A stretch of 64,000 bases of DNA. It comes from Jatrophihabitans_A lederbergiae. GTDB taxonomy: Bacteria; Actinomycetota; Actinomycetes; Mycobacteriales; Jatrophihabitantaceae. The notes under the pieces are model-generated. The model was not told the DNA's origin and ran no database searches. It saw nothing but the letters and a program-made list of their open reading frames with translations. Shown in pieces: positions 1 through 8,132 of this stretch (within the stretch, counting starts at the first letter, position 1; every line of letters begins with the position of its first letter). The stretch covers positions 9,088 through 73,087 of the forward strand of contig NZ_JAVREH010000022.1 of the NCBI RefSeq assembly GCF_031845305.1, read 5' to 3'. The translations under genes were made by a program, and so were the position numbers.

Positions 1-591
1 CTGGTCGCCACCCTCGCGATGGGCTTCGGCGCCGCCGGCCTCAGCCTGTACCTGATGCCGCAGCCTGGCGGTCAGATGCCGCAGGGTCCGCTGACCTGGT
101 ACAGCGGAGCAGCGATCATCTCGGTGCCGCTCGAGCTTCTCGTGCTCTATGTCGTCCTCGCCGCGATACTCATGCGAACGCCACTCGGCGTCCGCATGCG
201 CGCCGTCGGAAGCCACCGCTGGAAGGCATTCACCTCCGGTATCGCCGTCAACCGCATCAGCATGGCAGCCTACGTGGCATCAGGGACCTCGGCGGCCGTC
301 GCTGGCGTGCTGCTCACCCTCAACTCGGGATCAGCCGATCCGAGCATCGGGGTGGAGTACACCCTTACCGCAGTCGCGGGCGCTGTCCTCGGCGGAACGG
401 CCCTACGCGGCGGCTGGGCCGATCCATTCGGTCCGGCGATCGGCGTGCTCACCCTCGGTTTGCTCTCCGAGCTCGTGACCGTGGCGAAAGTGCCGACCTA
501 TTACGCCCAGCTCACAACCGGGATCATCATTCTTGGCGGCCTTACCGTAACCCAGGTACTGCTGCGGCGATCGAACAGGACGACATCATGA
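1..591 (+). CDS. Ribose-type ABC transporter permease, 5' end outside window
   Basis: This is a membrane permease of the RbsC/AraH type (BPD_transp_2 family), which forms the channel for binding-protein-dependent import of a sugar or similar small polar compound. Only the last 196 codons are visible, because the frame is open through base 1. The visible part has several hydrophobic segments and the glycine-rich stretch LGGTALRGG near the C-terminus that is usual in this family. Its stop overlaps the start of the next permease by four bases (ATGA), so the two are co-translated. The binding protein and ATPase are presumably upstream of the window. The substrate is unknown. Confidence 0.85.
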   Translation: MVATLAMGFGAAGLSLYLMPQPGGQMPQGPLTWYSGAAIISVPLELLVLYVVLAAILMRTPLGVRMRAVGSHRWKAFTSGIAVNRISMAAYVASGTSAAVAGVLLTLNSGSADPSIGVEYTLTAVAGAVLGGTALRGGWADPFGPAIGVLTLGLLSELVTVAKVPTYYAQLTTGIIILGGLTVTQVLLRRSNRTTS

Positions 592-1604
592 CGCAGCTCG
601 ATGAAACGCAACCGGCTTCGGTCATCGAGGCACCGAGGCACCGAGGCCTCGACCTCCGCGCGGTGACCCAGTCACGGCCATGGCTTCCCGCTCTGGTGAC
701 GGCGGTCATCCTGCTCGTCGTGGGTCAGGTCCTCTCCCCCGGCTTTGCCTCCTGGAACGGCCTGAACCAGGTGCTCGCCGCCGCAGCGATCCTCGCCATC
801 GCCAGCTGTGGCCAGACCCTGGTCATGATCTCCGGCGACTACGGCATCGACCTCTCGGTCGGGCAAGTCATGTCACTCACGGCGATCGCGGGCTACATGT
901 CGATGAGGGGCGGCTCTGACTACCTTGCCGTGGGCCTCCTGGTCGCGGTCCTCGTCGGTGGTTTGCTTGGTGCGCTGAGTGGAGTGCTGGTCTCCTGGAT
1001 TCGGTTGCCTGCGTTGGTAGTCACGCTCGGCACGATGGTCGTCGCGCAAGGCATCCAGATGGTTCTCGCGTCAAACGGAACTCCCGCAGGATCAGTGCCC
1101 CCACTGCTCAACAAGCTGACAACGTCCAGCGTGCTGGGCATCAAGTGGGTCACGCTGCTCGCGGTGGTATTCGTCGTCGCGATGACGCTGCTGACTCGCC
1201 GAACGCGCTTCGGCCGCATGCTGTACTTCGTCGGGAGCAACCGTGAGGCGGCCCGCCTGAGCGGCCTTCCGGTGCGATCCATCGTGCTGCTGACCTTTGT
1301 CATCGCCGGTGTCTGCAGCGGCTTCGCGGGCCTGCTGCTGCTCAGCTATGCCGGCCAAGCAAACCTCGATCTCGGCTCGGGCTACCTCGTTCTCAGCATC
1401 GCCGCGACCGTGATCGGCGGAACGTCGTTGGCCGGCGGGGAAGGATCGATCAGCGGTGCCGCCACCGGAGCGATCGCCTTCATCGTGATCAACACGCTCA
1501 TGCTGACCCTGGGAGTGTCCGACGCCCTGCGCCAAGCGGTCGTGGGGCTTCTGCTGCTGGTGCTGCTCGGGTTCAACGCACGCACCCCGAGACTCCGCCA
1601 GTAG
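588..1604 (+). CDS. Ribose-type ABC transporter permease
   Basis: The second permease of the same importer has 338 residues, close to the family norm of about 320-340. It starts with a short hydrophilic N-terminus and then about eight to ten hydrophobic segments. The family loop SGDYGIDLSVGQVMSL (about residues 82-97) and a C-terminal GGTSLAGGEGSISG stretch match RbsC/AraH-type channels. Two different permeases in tandem suggest a heterodimeric channel as in LsrC/LsrD or XylH-like systems. It is the last gene of the operon and is followed at once by a strong hairpin. The imported compound is not evident, and a link to the neighbouring CoA pathway is only suggested by position. Confidence 0.88.
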   Translation: MTQLDETQPASVIEAPRHRGLDLRAVTQSRPWLPALVTAVILLVVGQVLSPGFASWNGLNQVLAAAAILAIASCGQTLVMISGDYGIDLSVGQVMSLTAIAGYMSMRGGSDYLAVGLLVAVLVGGLLGALSGVLVSWIRLPALVVTLGTMVVAQGIQMVLASNGTPAGSVPPLLNKLTTSSVLGIKWVTLLAVVFVVAMTLLTRRTRFGRMLYFVGSNREAARLSGLPVRSIVLLTFVIAGVCSGFAGLLLLSYAGQANLDLGSGYLVLSIAATVIGGTSLAGGEGSISGAATGAIAFIVINTLMLTLGVSDALRQAVVGLLLLVLLGFNARTPRLRQ

Positions 1605-1614
1605 CCACACACGT

Positions 1615-1658
1615 CGCAACGGTGTCGGGGACGAGGCTCCTTCCCGACACCATTGCGG
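1615..1658. terminator. Bidirectional hairpin terminator between convergent genes
   Basis: A 15-base inverted repeat (CGCAACGGTGTCGGG against CGCAATGGTGTCGGG, one mismatch) encloses a loop of about 13 bases. It lies between the permease stop and the end of the convergent GntR gene. There is no clear T-run on either side, which is common for actinobacterial terminators. Confidence 0.6.
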
Positions 1659-1680
1659 CAGTCCGCCGCCCCTGCAGCCG

Positions 1681-2370
1681 TCACACGTCGAAGACACCCC
1701 GTGCACTCAAGTGCTCCAGCAACAATCGACCGATGTGATGAATGTGCTCCTCCATGGCATGACGGCATGCCTGCGAGTCTCCAGATCGCAACGCCTCCAA
1801 TATCGGCGCGTGGTCGTGAGCCGACGCATCGGCCCACCCCTCGATCTGTGCGAAGAATCCCAGCGGCACGTAGCGCACCGTCTGCTGCAACAAGGTCGTC
1901 AGCTTCGCCGAACCTGAAGCCGTATTGATACTGCGATGAATTTCGTGATTCAGCCGATCGACCCGCTCGGCATCGCCGGCATCCGCGGCGACCTGCAAAT
2001 CGCCCTGGAGTGCCTCCAGGCGATCGACAGCCGGGGTATCGATGGCTTCGGCCGCTCGAGCGGCCAACTCGCCTGCAATGTGTGCCTGAACACCGTAGAG
2101 ATCCTTGACGTCCTGTCGTGTGAACGGCACGAGGCGGAAGCCCCGCCGAGGCTCCCACTGCACCGTGCCTTCGGCATGAAGAATCATCAGCGCCTCGCGG
2201 ACAGGCGTTTGACTCACGCCGAGGGTGTCGGCAAGCCACTCAGTCCGGAGATAGCCCGCCTTGTATTCGCCGACCATGATCGACTCGCGGATCTGCTCAG
2301 CGACAGATTCGCTCAACTGTCTGTGCCGGCCGGCTAGCTTCTTTGGTGAAGCGGTCGTTATCTGATCCAT
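1681..2370 (-). CDS. GntR-family transcriptional regulator with FCD ligand domain
   Basis: A 229-residue DNA-binding repressor or activator of the FadR/VanR type. Residues about 18-78 form the winged helix-turn-helix, including WLADTLGVSQTPVREALMIL, the family's recognition-helix signature. Residues about 85-215 form the helical FCD effector domain, and the histidines expected to bind a metal are visible in NHEIHRSI, HDHAPIL and HAMEEHIHH. The gene is divergent from the MaoC-hydratase gene. An AT-rich half-palindrome lies in the shared upstream region, and similar sites recur at 10890 and 12988. It is therefore the likely local regulator of the catabolic cluster, probably responding to a carboxylate or CoA-pathway intermediate. 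Confidence 0.88.
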   Translation of the reverse strand: MDQITTASPKKLAGRHRQLSESVAEQIRESIMVGEYKAGYLRTEWLADTLGVSQTPVREALMILHAEGTVQWEPRRGFRLVPFTRQDVKDLYGVQAHIAGELAARAAEAIDTPAVDRLEALQGDLQVAADAGDAERVDRLNHEIHRSINTASGSAKLTTLLQQTVRYVPLGFFAQIEGWADASAHDHAPILEALRSGDSQACRHAMEEHIHHIGRLLLEHLSARGVFDV

Positions 2371-2462
2371 CCGAAGGCCACATTTCGACGAGGGTAAGGG
2401 ACTTACACCATTCTCTCCCGTGAGGGCGGTTTTCTCGGCAACAGCCCCAACTGCCGCAACAG

Positions 2463-2480
2463 GTAGTATATATTGTGCAG
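2463..2480. promoter_or_regulatory. Candidate operator upstream of the MaoC-hydratase gene
   Basis: The sequence GTAGTATATATTGTGCAG lies just before the ribosome binding site of the hydratase gene. Its right half (ATATTGTNNAG) matches the perfect palindrome at 10890-10907, with 12 of 18 positions identical overall. The GntR regulator encoded on the other side is the natural candidate to bind it. A weaker relative (CATTCTATA, 3019-3027) precedes the acyl-CoA ligase gene. Confidence 0.45.
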
Positions 2481-2492
2481 AAGGAGCTTAGA

Positions 2493-2981
2493 GTGAGCGG
2501 AGCAGATATGTCATCAGCCAGTCCCGCACCGCCACGTCGGACCGACCGGGTCAGCGACCTCCCCGGCGCGATGGAATACCACCGCACGATCAGCATCGCC
2601 GATATCCATGCGTTCTGCGCGGCGACGGGAGACGACAACCGCATCCACCTCGACACCAGTTACGCCCACGCTGCTGGCCTGGATGAGCGCATCGCTCACG
2701 GCATCTTGATCCAAGGCCTGATGTCCACCGCGTGCACGAGATGGGCTCAGCGAGAAGGGCTGACGATCCTCTCGGGCGGTTGGGACCGTGTCCGTTTCAT
2801 CCGCCCTGCGGTGATAGGCGACACCATCAGCGTCGCCTATGCCCTCCAGGATCCGACGGATCAAGGCAAGCGCCGTCTCGCAACAGCAGACGCTTGGAAT
2901 GACCGCGGCGAGCTCGTCGGCATCGGGACGCACATCCTGCACGTTCTTACTCCTGGTACGTCTCAGGCCGGCGCCGGATAG
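2493..2981 (+). CDS. MaoC-like (R)-specific enoyl-CoA hydratase
   Basis: A 162-residue single hotdog-fold protein of the MaoC family, which adds water to or removes it from a CoA-bound acyl chain. The hydratase motif is clear: FCAATGDDNRIHLD, with the catalytic Asp and His, followed by RIAHGILIQGLMS, the usual second motif. I chose the GTG at 2493 because AAGGAG sits 6 bases upstream. An earlier in-frame GTG at 2475 lies upstream of that site, and an ATG at 2508 is also possible. The gene leads a plus-strand run with an acyl-CoA ligase and a reductase, so it probably acts on the CoA ester made by that ligase. Confidence 0.82.
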   Translation: MSGADMSSASPAPPRRTDRVSDLPGAMEYHRTISIADIHAFCAATGDDNRIHLDTSYAHAAGLDERIAHGILIQGLMSTACTRWAQREGLTILSGGWDRVRFIRPAVIGDTISVAYALQDPTDQGKRRLATADAWNDRGELVGIGTHILHVLTPGTSQAGAG

Positions 2982-3054
2982 GGCTTGTGTCGGGGAGATT
3001 TCCAGTGCATGCTCTGAACATTCTATATTCTCGACCGTTAGAGGGTGTTCCTTC

Positions 3055-4623
3055 ATGAGTCACACGGAGCTGCACCACCGCGGCACGACCTACGGCCAGA
3101 TCCTGTTCGATGCACTGTCCCGGCGAGGCGACGAGGTCGCGTTCATCGACCAGGACGACACAGAAATGACGTACCGCGAGGCTCTCGACCTGTTCTGCAG
3201 GTTCCGCGCGGTTCTGCGCGACGTCGGCATTCGCCGTGGGAGCGCGATCGGGATGCTGTCCACGAACCGCACGGACGCTTGGTTGGCCCAGTGGGCCGGC
3301 CCAGCGAACGGCGCGCGGTACACACCGATGCATCCGTACGCGTCCTACGACGATCATCTCTACATCGCAGCGGATGCCGAGCTGAGCGTGCTGATCGTCG
3401 ACCCGCTACACCACCTGGATCGCGGCCGCCAGCTATCGAAGGACCTCCCCGATGTCACGGTCCTGACCCTGGGGCCTGCTGACTACGGCCGAGACCTGCT
3501 CGCGCTGGCGCAGGACGCTGAGCCCCTGAAGGACTTCGATCCCGAGCTCGACCCCGAAGACCTGGCGATGGTCATCTACACCGGCGGTACGACTGGGCGG
3601 TCCAAGGGCGTCATGCAGACCCACCGCGCGATCATCGCCAATCACACACTTCAGCTCGCTGAATGGCCCATACCGGCAAAGCCTCGTTTCCTGGCGCTCG
3701 CCCCGTACAGTCACGCGACTGGCTGGTTCCCGCTCGGCGTGCTGTGGCGTGGCGGAACGGTCATCATGCGCAACGGCTTCTCGGTCGACGGCTTCATCGA
3801 CGCCGTGGAGCGGCTCAAGGCGAACATGACGTTTGCCGTTCCGACGATGGTGTATGCGTTGCTCGATGAGCCCAGGCTCACCGAGCACGACCTGAGTTCG
3901 CTGGAACTGCTCATCTACGGCGCCGCGCCGATGTCTGTCCCCCGGCTGCGGCAGGGAATCGCCATGTTCGGGCCGATCTTCCTCCAGCTGTATGGGCAGT
4001 CCGAGGCGCCGAACGTCGTCACCACGCTCATGCCTGAGGACCACGATCTGGACGACGAGCTGCGCTTGAGCTCGTGCGGCCGTCCGGCTCCTGGCATGAC
4101 GGTGAAGGTTCTCGGCACCAACGACGAGATCCTGCCGCCTAACGAGGTCGGGGAGCTGTGCATGCGTGGGCCGCTGGTCATGCAGGGCTATCACAAGAAT
4201 CCCGAACAGACCGCGGAAACGATCCGTGACGGCTGGCTGCGCACGGGCGACCTCGCCGTCGTCGACGAGGCAGGCTTTATCCGCCTCGTCGGTCGCGCGA
4301 AAGACATGATCATCAGCGGCGGCTTCAACGTCTACCCGGCGGAGGTCGAGGCACCCATTCTGATGCACCCGGACGTCGAGGCAGTTGCCGTTGTCGGTCT
4401 CCCGGACGATAAGTGGGGAGAAGCGGTGACCGCTTTCGTCGTGGCCAAGCCGGGACGCGTCCCGAACGTTGACGAGATCATCGCGCTGGTTCGTGAAAGG
4501 AAGGGGCCGGTCATGGCCCCGAAAGCCGTGTACGTCATCGACCGGATCCCGGTCACGAGCCTTGGCAAGCCGGACAAGAAGGTGCTCCGCGAGTGGCGGC
4601 CTGCTGAGCGAGTCGTCAGCTGA
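3055..4623 (+). CDS. Acyl-CoA synthetase (AMP-forming)
   Basis: A 522-residue adenylate-forming ligase that activates a carboxylic acid to its CoA thioester with ATP. Visible core motifs are YTGGTTGRSKG (about 175-185, the P-loop), LYGQSEAPN (about 312, adenine binding), RTGDLAVVDEAGF, GRAKDMIISGG (about 414, hinge) and LGKPDKKVLRE (about 503), which carries the catalytic lysine. The open frame extends 72 codons upstream, but this ATG is the natural start because the upstream part covers the MaoC gene in another frame. The family includes FadD3- and cyclohexanecarboxylate-CoA-ligase-like enzymes. The true substrate cannot be read from sequence. Confidence 0.9.
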   Translation: MSHTELHHRGTTYGQILFDALSRRGDEVAFIDQDDTEMTYREALDLFCRFRAVLRDVGIRRGSAIGMLSTNRTDAWLAQWAGPANGARYTPMHPYASYDDHLYIAADAELSVLIVDPLHHLDRGRQLSKDLPDVTVLTLGPADYGRDLLALAQDAEPLKDFDPELDPEDLAMVIYTGGTTGRSKGVMQTHRAIIANHTLQLAEWPIPAKPRFLALAPYSHATGWFPLGVLWRGGTVIMRNGFSVDGFIDAVERLKANMTFAVPTMVYALLDEPRLTEHDLSSLELLIYGAAPMSVPRLRQGIAMFGPIFLQLYGQSEAPNVVTTLMPEDHDLDDELRLSSCGRPAPGMTVKVLGTNDEILPPNEVGELCMRGPLVMQGYHKNPEQTAETIRDGWLRTGDLAVVDEAGFIRLVGRAKDMIISGGFNVYPAEVEAPILMHPDVEAVAVVGLPDDKWGEAVTAFVVAKPGRVPNVDEIIALVRERKGPVMAPKAVYVIDRIPVTSLGKPDKKVLREWRPAERVVS

Positions 4624-4654
4624 TGTCGGCTACCGCCAGGACGCCGGCGGAGCT

Positions 4655-5626
4655 GTGAGGGCCGCCCGCGTTCGCTCGTTCTCAGAGCAGGACCCGGTAG
4701 CAGGCCTTCAGATAACGGACGTGGCTGCGCCGGTTCCGCCGGATGGTTGGGTCTCTGTTGATGTGCGCGCCTCCGCGCTAAACGGGCATGACCTGTGGTC
4801 GCTGCGCGGTGTCGGGCTGACGGAGGCCGACCTACCGCGAACCTTGGGGTCAGACGCGGCCGGCGTCGTCAGCGGGACAGCTGAGGAGGTCATCATCTAT
4901 CCCGTGCTCGGCGAGCACCCTCCCGAGACGACGGAGGCGCTTGACCCGCGTATCGCGCCGCTCCTGTCGGAGCACCACGATGGCACACTGGCACAGAAGG
5001 TTGTTGTCCCCCGGTTCTGTGTTCTGGCGAAGCCGGCGAGCCTGACATTTGAGCAAGCCGCAGCGCTGCCCACGGCCTGGCTTACCGCATATCGCATGCT
5101 GTTCGTGCTGTCGAACACCCGTCCCGGAGACACGGTGCTCGTCCAAGGCGCGACCGGCGGTGTGTCGACCGCGCTCACCATGATGGCGGCGGCTGCTGGA
5201 ATACGGGTCTGGGTCACCGGCAGGACAGAACATGCGCGAACGTGGGCGCTGCAGGCAGGCGCCGATGCCGCGTTCGAGCCCGGCGCACGGTTGCCCGAGC
5301 GCGTAGACGCCGTCTTGGAGACAGTGGGTGAAGCGACGTGGGTGCACTCGATGCGCTGCGTTCGTGTCGGTGGCCGTATCGTCGTCGCCGGCGCCACATC
5401 GGGGCCGTCGGCCGACGCGGATTTGCGCCGGGTGTTCTTCCACCAGATCACGGTGGTCGGGGCACGCCTGGGAACGGTGACCGAGATGCGCAAGATGTTG
5501 CAGTTTGTAGAGCGGGCCGGTCTCATACCTGCGATCGACTCGGTGGTGGAACTCAACGAAGCCGCGGTCGCATTCAAGCGACTGGAGGCCGCCGATCTGC
5601 GCGGAAAGCTGATCGTGCGCCCCTAG
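4655..5626 (+). CDS. Zinc-independent MDR-superfamily oxidoreductase (quinone/enoyl reductase type)
   Basis: A 323-residue medium-chain reductase. An N-terminal GroES-like half (SALNGHDLWSLRGVG and GSDAAGVV) is followed by a Rossmann half with VQGATGGVST (about 165-174) for NAD(P)H binding. The structural-zinc cysteine cluster is absent, pointing to the quinone/enoyl reductase branch rather than zinc alcohol dehydrogenases. I chose GTG 4655 because the homologous N-terminus (RAARVRSFSE) begins there and GGAG lies just upstream. The longer open frame runs backwards into the ligase gene and is not credible. It starts 31 bases after the ligase stop and converges with the next gene, overlapping it by four bases. 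Confidence 0.8.
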   Translation: MRAARVRSFSEQDPVAGLQITDVAAPVPPDGWVSVDVRASALNGHDLWSLRGVGLTEADLPRTLGSDAAGVVSGTAEEVIIYPVLGEHPPETTEALDPRIAPLLSEHHDGTLAQKVVVPRFCVLAKPASLTFEQAAALPTAWLTAYRMLFVLSNTRPGDTVLVQGATGGVSTALTMMAAAAGIRVWVTGRTEHARTWALQAGADAAFEPGARLPERVDAVLETVGEATWVHSMRCVRVGGRIVVAGATSGPSADADLRRVFFHQITVVGARLGTVTEMRKMLQFVERAGLIPAIDSVVELNEAAVAFKRLEAADLRGKLIVRP

Positions 5627-6495
5627 CGAGTGCCCATTGTGGCAACCGGAAAACCCTGCGCGCTCGGCGCTGAAGCACCCGCCATGCCGACGGAGAGGGT
5701 GCCTTGCGCGTTCCGCGCCACGCGGAGAGTCGAGCCAAGAAAGGCCGGCGATGTGAGGCGATAACGGAACTCAGCGACGCGCAGCTGAGCGCGACGCGGC
5801 AGCTCAAGCAGGTAGAGCGCGAGCAATGGTCCGTGAACGACGAGGTTTGGATACCCCTCGACTTCGGTCGTGTAGGGAGCGTCATAGTGGATCCGGTGTG
5901 CGTTATAGGTCAGCGCACTGAAACGGAAGAGTGCCTTCTCATCCGGCTGGAATGCCAGTACGTGCGAGGTATCCAGCTGGGAGTCCCACGCTGCATCATC
6001 GTTCGGACGGGCCCCGTAGCCTCGCGGCTGGCCTTGCTCCTGCTGTCGATAGACAACATGCTCTTCCTCGACCGCGATTACCTGATTGCGATCATCGGTA
6101 AAGGTATGACGGAGCGTCGTGAACAGCATCCGCCCAGTACGCCCGGCCTTTATCTCGACTGAGACCAGTTCGCTCAATCGCTCGTAGCGACTGCCGATGG
6201 TGAAGGGCTGCAGCTGCCGGATGCTGCCACCGGCCATCATGCGTCGCCGGTTCTCGAAGGGTGGTAGGAAATGCCCCGTCGTCGGGTGGCCGTCCTCACC
6301 GAGTTCGGATTGCCGACAGCTGCTGCCGACAGCGACCCAATGCCACAGCAACGGCACTGGGTCCCCGTCCTCAAGATTCAAGTCGGCGTCCAGCAGGTCG
6401 GAAAACGCCCGGAATGACTCGGCGTGCAGCGTCTTCTGTTCGGTCCGCGCCACCGGCCTCCAGCGCGCCGCCAGGTTATCGAGAGCGTCCTTCAC
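5623..6495 (-). CDS. HTD2/mesaconyl-C4-CoA-hydratase-like dehydratase (FAS1-type MaoC)
   Basis: A 290-residue double-hotdog protein. The N-terminal half is a FAS1-type dehydratase domain (PLLWHW near 48-53, GHFLPPFENRRRM near 74-86, MMAGGS near 86-91). The C-terminal half carries the hydratase motif FSALTYNAHRIHYD (about 192-205). This architecture is shared by fungal HTD2, bacterial mesaconyl-C4-CoA hydratase and the Pseudomonas itaconyl-CoA hydratase. The GTG start overlaps the stop of the upstream crotonase by four bases. It is the last gene of a five-gene minus-strand operon that begins with the aldehyde dehydrogenase. Together with a CoA-transferase and a CitE-like lyase it suggests turnover of a C5-dicarboxyl-CoA. 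Confidence 0.78.
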   Translation of the reverse strand: MKDALDNLAARWRPVARTEQKTLHAESFRAFSDLLDADLNLEDGDPVPLLWHWVAVGSSCRQSELGEDGHPTTGHFLPPFENRRRMMAGGSIRQLQPFTIGSRYERLSELVSVEIKAGRTGRMLFTTLRHTFTDDRNQVIAVEEEHVVYRQQEQGQPRGYGARPNDDAAWDSQLDTSHVLAFQPDEKALFRFSALTYNAHRIHYDAPYTTEVEGYPNLVVHGPLLALYLLELPRRAQLRVAEFRYRLTSPAFLGSTLRVARNAQGTLSVGMAGASAPSAQGFPVATMGTR

Positions 6496-7301
6496 GGCGC
6501 GATGACCAAGGAAGGAAAGGCAGGCTCACGCTTCTCGAGGAATGCGTGCGCGCCTTCAACGGCGTCGGGATGAGCAAACGCTGCACGCGTGAGCTCAAGC
6601 GAATCACGGATAGCCCGTTCTCCGTCGACGGCGAACACTGCGTCGCGCAGAGCGCGTTTGCACGCCTGTAAGCCGCTCACTGACTGGTGGGCCAGGCGCT
6701 GGGCCCAATCGATTGCGTAAGGGATCGCTTCTCCTGGCTCGACAACTTTGTTGACTACGCCCCAACGCAGTCCTGTCTCGACGGAAATCGGTTCACCGGT
6801 CAAGATCATCTCGGCCGCCCGTCCACTACCGACGCGGCGGGCCAGCCGAACAGGTCCGCCGCTGCCCGGAAACAGACCGAGCTTTATCTCGGGCAGGCCC
6901 ACCCGCTGGCCGCCCTCGGCGACGATTAGGTCGCAGGCCAGGGCGATCTCGAATCCGCCGCCGAACGCGGACCCATTCAGGGCGGCGATCGTCGGCTTGT
7001 CCAGATTCGCCAGAAGTGAGAACGTCTCATTCTCGAAAGCCATCTTGCGTTCGACGACGTCGCCAGCCCTGATGAGCTCGGCGAACTCGGAGATATCTGA
7101 CCCCGCGCCAAAGGCCTTGCCACCGTCGGCCGTCATGACGATCGCTCGCACATCCTTTGCGGCGCCGATGTCGATCAGGATGGAATGCAGCTCGCGGGTC
7201 ATCGCGAGGGTCAGGGCGTTGACGGGCGGATTCCGTCGAGTGATCACGGCCACCGGGCCGTACCGGTCGACGGAAACAAGTGGTGTAGCAGGCACAGCCA
7301 T
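6492..7301 (-). CDS. Enoyl-CoA hydratase (crotonase family)
   Basis: A 269-residue crotonase-fold enzyme that hydrates a 2-enoyl-CoA. The oxyanion-hole segments GGKAFGAGSDIS and GSAFGGGFEIALACD are present. Both catalytic glutamates of true hydratases can be placed, one in GLPEIKLG and one in AAEMILTG. That separates it from the neighbouring paralogue, which lacks this pair. It sits inside the minus-strand operon, 39 bases downstream of the other crotonase and overlapping the HTD2-like gene by four bases. A role in beta-oxidation-like processing of the cluster's substrate is inferred. Confidence 0.87.
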   Translation of the reverse strand: MAVPATPLVSVDRYGPVAVITRRNPPVNALTLAMTRELHSILIDIGAAKDVRAIVMTADGGKAFGAGSDISEFAELIRAGDVVERKMAFENETFSLLANLDKPTIAALNGSAFGGGFEIALACDLIVAEGGQRVGLPEIKLGLFPGSGGPVRLARRVGSGRAAEMILTGEPISVETGLRWGVVNKVVEPGEAIPYAIDWAQRLAHQSVSGLQACKRALRDAVFAVDGERAIRDSLELTRAAFAHPDAVEGAHAFLEKREPAFPSLVIAP

Positions 7302-7340
7302 ACCTCTCCCTGAGTTCGAGACACGGATGAAACCGAGCGC

Positions 7341-8132
7341 CTACGATGACAAGACGGGCGGCCGCTTGTCGAGGAAGGCGGCGATGGCCTCACGGGTGTC
7401 GCTTGTGTCCCCCAGCCGGCCGATTGTCCGGGCTTCGTCATCCAACTGCGAGTGCAAGTCGGTGATCATCGACCGACGCGTCAGCCGCTTCGTTTCTGAG
7501 AGCGTCTCGAATGGGATGCGGGCCATCCCGGCCACGATGTCGGCAATCGTTGACTCCAACGATTCCTCCGCAGTCACCCGCGAGATCATGCCGAGGCGCA
7601 AAGCTTCCTCGGCGCTGACTCGACGATTCGTGAGCAGCAAATCGAGCGCGATCGGCAGGCCAGCGAGACGCGGAAGATACCAACTAACGGCACAGTCAGG
7701 TGACAGGCCGCTGCCGGTGTAGCCCATCCTGAACACGGCCGTCTCCGCCATGACCGAGATGTCGGCTGCCAGGACGAGGCCGACGGCTCCACCACCGACG
7801 GATCCCTGCACAGCGCACACCACCGGCTGCCGAGCATTGTTCATGAGTTCGATGGTCTCGTGGATCGGGCGCGCGACGACGTCGTTGAGGTTGGCACCCA
7901 TCGGGGCGGATCGGAATGCCTTCAGGTCGCCGCCGACGGAGAAGATGCTCCCTTCGGATCGGAGCACGATCACCCGAACGCCTGGTGCGTTGCACACCGA
8001 CTCCATGCCGTCGCGCATTTCGGTCGCCAAACCGAGGCTGAGCGCGTTGCGCGTCGCGGCGCTGGCGAGGACGACCTCAGCGACGCCGTCGTTGACGGTT
8101 ACTCGAACGGCGGAGTCGTCACGGTCCAACAT
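7341..8132 (-). CDS. Crotonase-family enoyl-CoA hydratase/isomerase
   Basis: A 263-residue crotonase-fold protein of the PaaG/isomerase-like branch. The oxyanion-hole regions SIFSVGGDLKAF and GSVGGGAVGLVLAADI are conserved. Where hydratases have Glu-Pro-type motifs it has GLSPDCAVSWYLPR, and the second catalytic position reads IALDLLLTNRR with Asp in place of Glu. This pattern is usual for isomerases or hydrolase-like members. Its start overlaps the end of the CoA-transferase gene by 14 bases, so it is translationally linked. The exact reaction is unresolved: a double-bond shift in an unsaturated acyl-CoA is the simplest guess. Confidence 0.82.
   Translation of the reverse strand: MLDRDDSAVRVTVNDGVAEVVLASAATRNALSLGLATEMRDGMESVCNAPGVRVIVLRSEGSIFSVGGDLKAFRSAPMGANLNDVVARPIHETIELMNNARQPVVCAVQGSVGGGAVGLVLAADISVMAETAVFRMGYTGSGLSPDCAVSWYLPRLAGLPIALDLLLTNRRVSAEEALRLGMISRVTAEESLESTIADIVAGMARIPFETLSETKRLTRRSMITDLHSQLDDEARTIGRLGDTSDTREAIAAFLDKRPPVLSS

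Noticed and set aside
1..1604. Assigning the ABC permeases to the itaconate-like pathway as its importer
   Set aside because: Ribose-type permeases normally carry sugars. The binding protein is outside the window, and a strong terminator separates them from the rest.
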